5,964 nucleotides of DNA from Flavobacteriaceae bacterium. GTDB taxonomy: Bacteria > Bacteroidota > Bacteroidia > Flavobacteriales > Flavobacteriaceae. Shown here one piece after another: positions 5,761 through 5,964 of this stretch. A model generated the notes under the pieces. That model was not told the origin of the DNA and did no database searches. It worked only from the letters and a program-made list of their open reading frames with translations. The stretch covers positions 1,417 through 7,380 of the forward strand of contig NVSD01000024.1 of the NCBI GenBank assembly GCA_002401105.1. Direction: 5' to 3'. Each line of letters begins with the position of its first letter. The first letter of the stretch is position 1. The position numbers were made by a program, and so were the translations under genes.

Positions 5761-5964
5761 TTAGTTTTTTTCTGTTGTAAATACATTGTCTATCACTCGT
5801 TGATGACGACGTTTAAATCTGGCTGATGAGCCTGCTGCTGGCACTGCAAAATATGGTTGAGAGGCAACTTGCAAGCGAACCAAATCTAAGCGTTGTAACA
5901 TATGACTCCAAGCACCCATGTTTTTAGGTTCCTCTTGGGCCCAAACGTAGTCTTTTACGTTAGG
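5761..5964 (-). CDS. sucA: 2-oxoglutarate dehydrogenase E1 component, C-terminal end (partial)
   Basis: The last 67 residues of the thiamine-diphosphate E1 subunit (EC 1.2.4.2), which decarboxylates 2-oxoglutarate and passes the succinyl group to the lipoate of SucB. The gene continues past the right edge of the window. The fragment contains the conserved E1 tail: QEEPKNMGAWSHM, then QPYFAVPAAGSSARFKRRH and a final VIDNVFTTEKN before the TAA at 5761-5763. These match the usual W-x-QEEP-x-NMGAW and R-x2-SA-x-R/H block of the family. Order and strand (E1 then E2) are those of a standard sucAB operon. Confidence 0.95.
   Translation of the reverse strand, partial: PNVKDYVWAQEEPKNMGAWSHMLQRLDLVRLQVASQPYFAVPAAGSSARFKRRHQRVIDNVFTTEKN

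Overview
The window looks like a chromosomal piece of a member of the Flavobacteriaceae (Bacteroidota), probably marine. The DNA is AT-rich. The secreted proteins have typical flavobacterial signal peptides (for example, one ending SYAQQ). One promoter matches the Bacteroidota TTTG / TAnnTTTG pattern. The 2-oxoglutarate dehydrogenase E2 and E1 proteins read like flavobacterial SucB and SucA. The first ~340-360 bases are an exception: by hand count positions 1-339 are about 49% GC, while the DNA just after (421-480) is about 25% GC. They encode the C-terminus of a protein that looks proteobacterial rather than flavobacterial. This suggests either transferred DNA or an assembly join.

Layout, left to right: (1) 1-339 (+), the C-terminal part of an unrecognised conserved protein; (2) 408-938 (+), a small outer-membrane beta-barrel of the DUF3575 type; (3) 971-1004, a hairpin terminator shared with the convergent next gene; (4) 1007-1543 (-), a secreted protein with two LysM domains, with its own promoter at 1564-1595; (5) about 390 bases without a recognised gene, holding short repeats and a possible 17-codon leader frame; (6) 1937-3151 (+), a 404-residue secreted protein of unknown function; (7) a hairpin terminator in a 45-bp repeat at 3198-3242; (8) 3478-4386 (+), a lipoprotein with two DTG aspartyl-protease motifs; (9) a second identical 45-bp repeat at 4409-4453; (10) 4510-5709 (-), sucB; (11) 5761-5964 (-), the C-terminal end of sucA.

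The genes form two functional groups. On the right, sucA and sucB form a minus-strand operon for the E1 and E2 parts of the TCA-cycle 2-oxoglutarate dehydrogenase complex. To the left lie four cell-envelope genes: outer-membrane barrel, peptidoglycan-binding LysM protein, exported orphan and protease-like lipoprotein. Each appears to be its own transcription unit, separated by terminators, so there is no evidence that the four form one pathway. The most notable points are the composition break at the left edge, the exact 45-bp hairpin repeat on both sides of the aspartyl-protease gene, and that gene's two-lobed, internally duplicated structure. I see no CRISPR array, tRNA, rRNA, transposase or phage gene, and no clear new multi-gene system.
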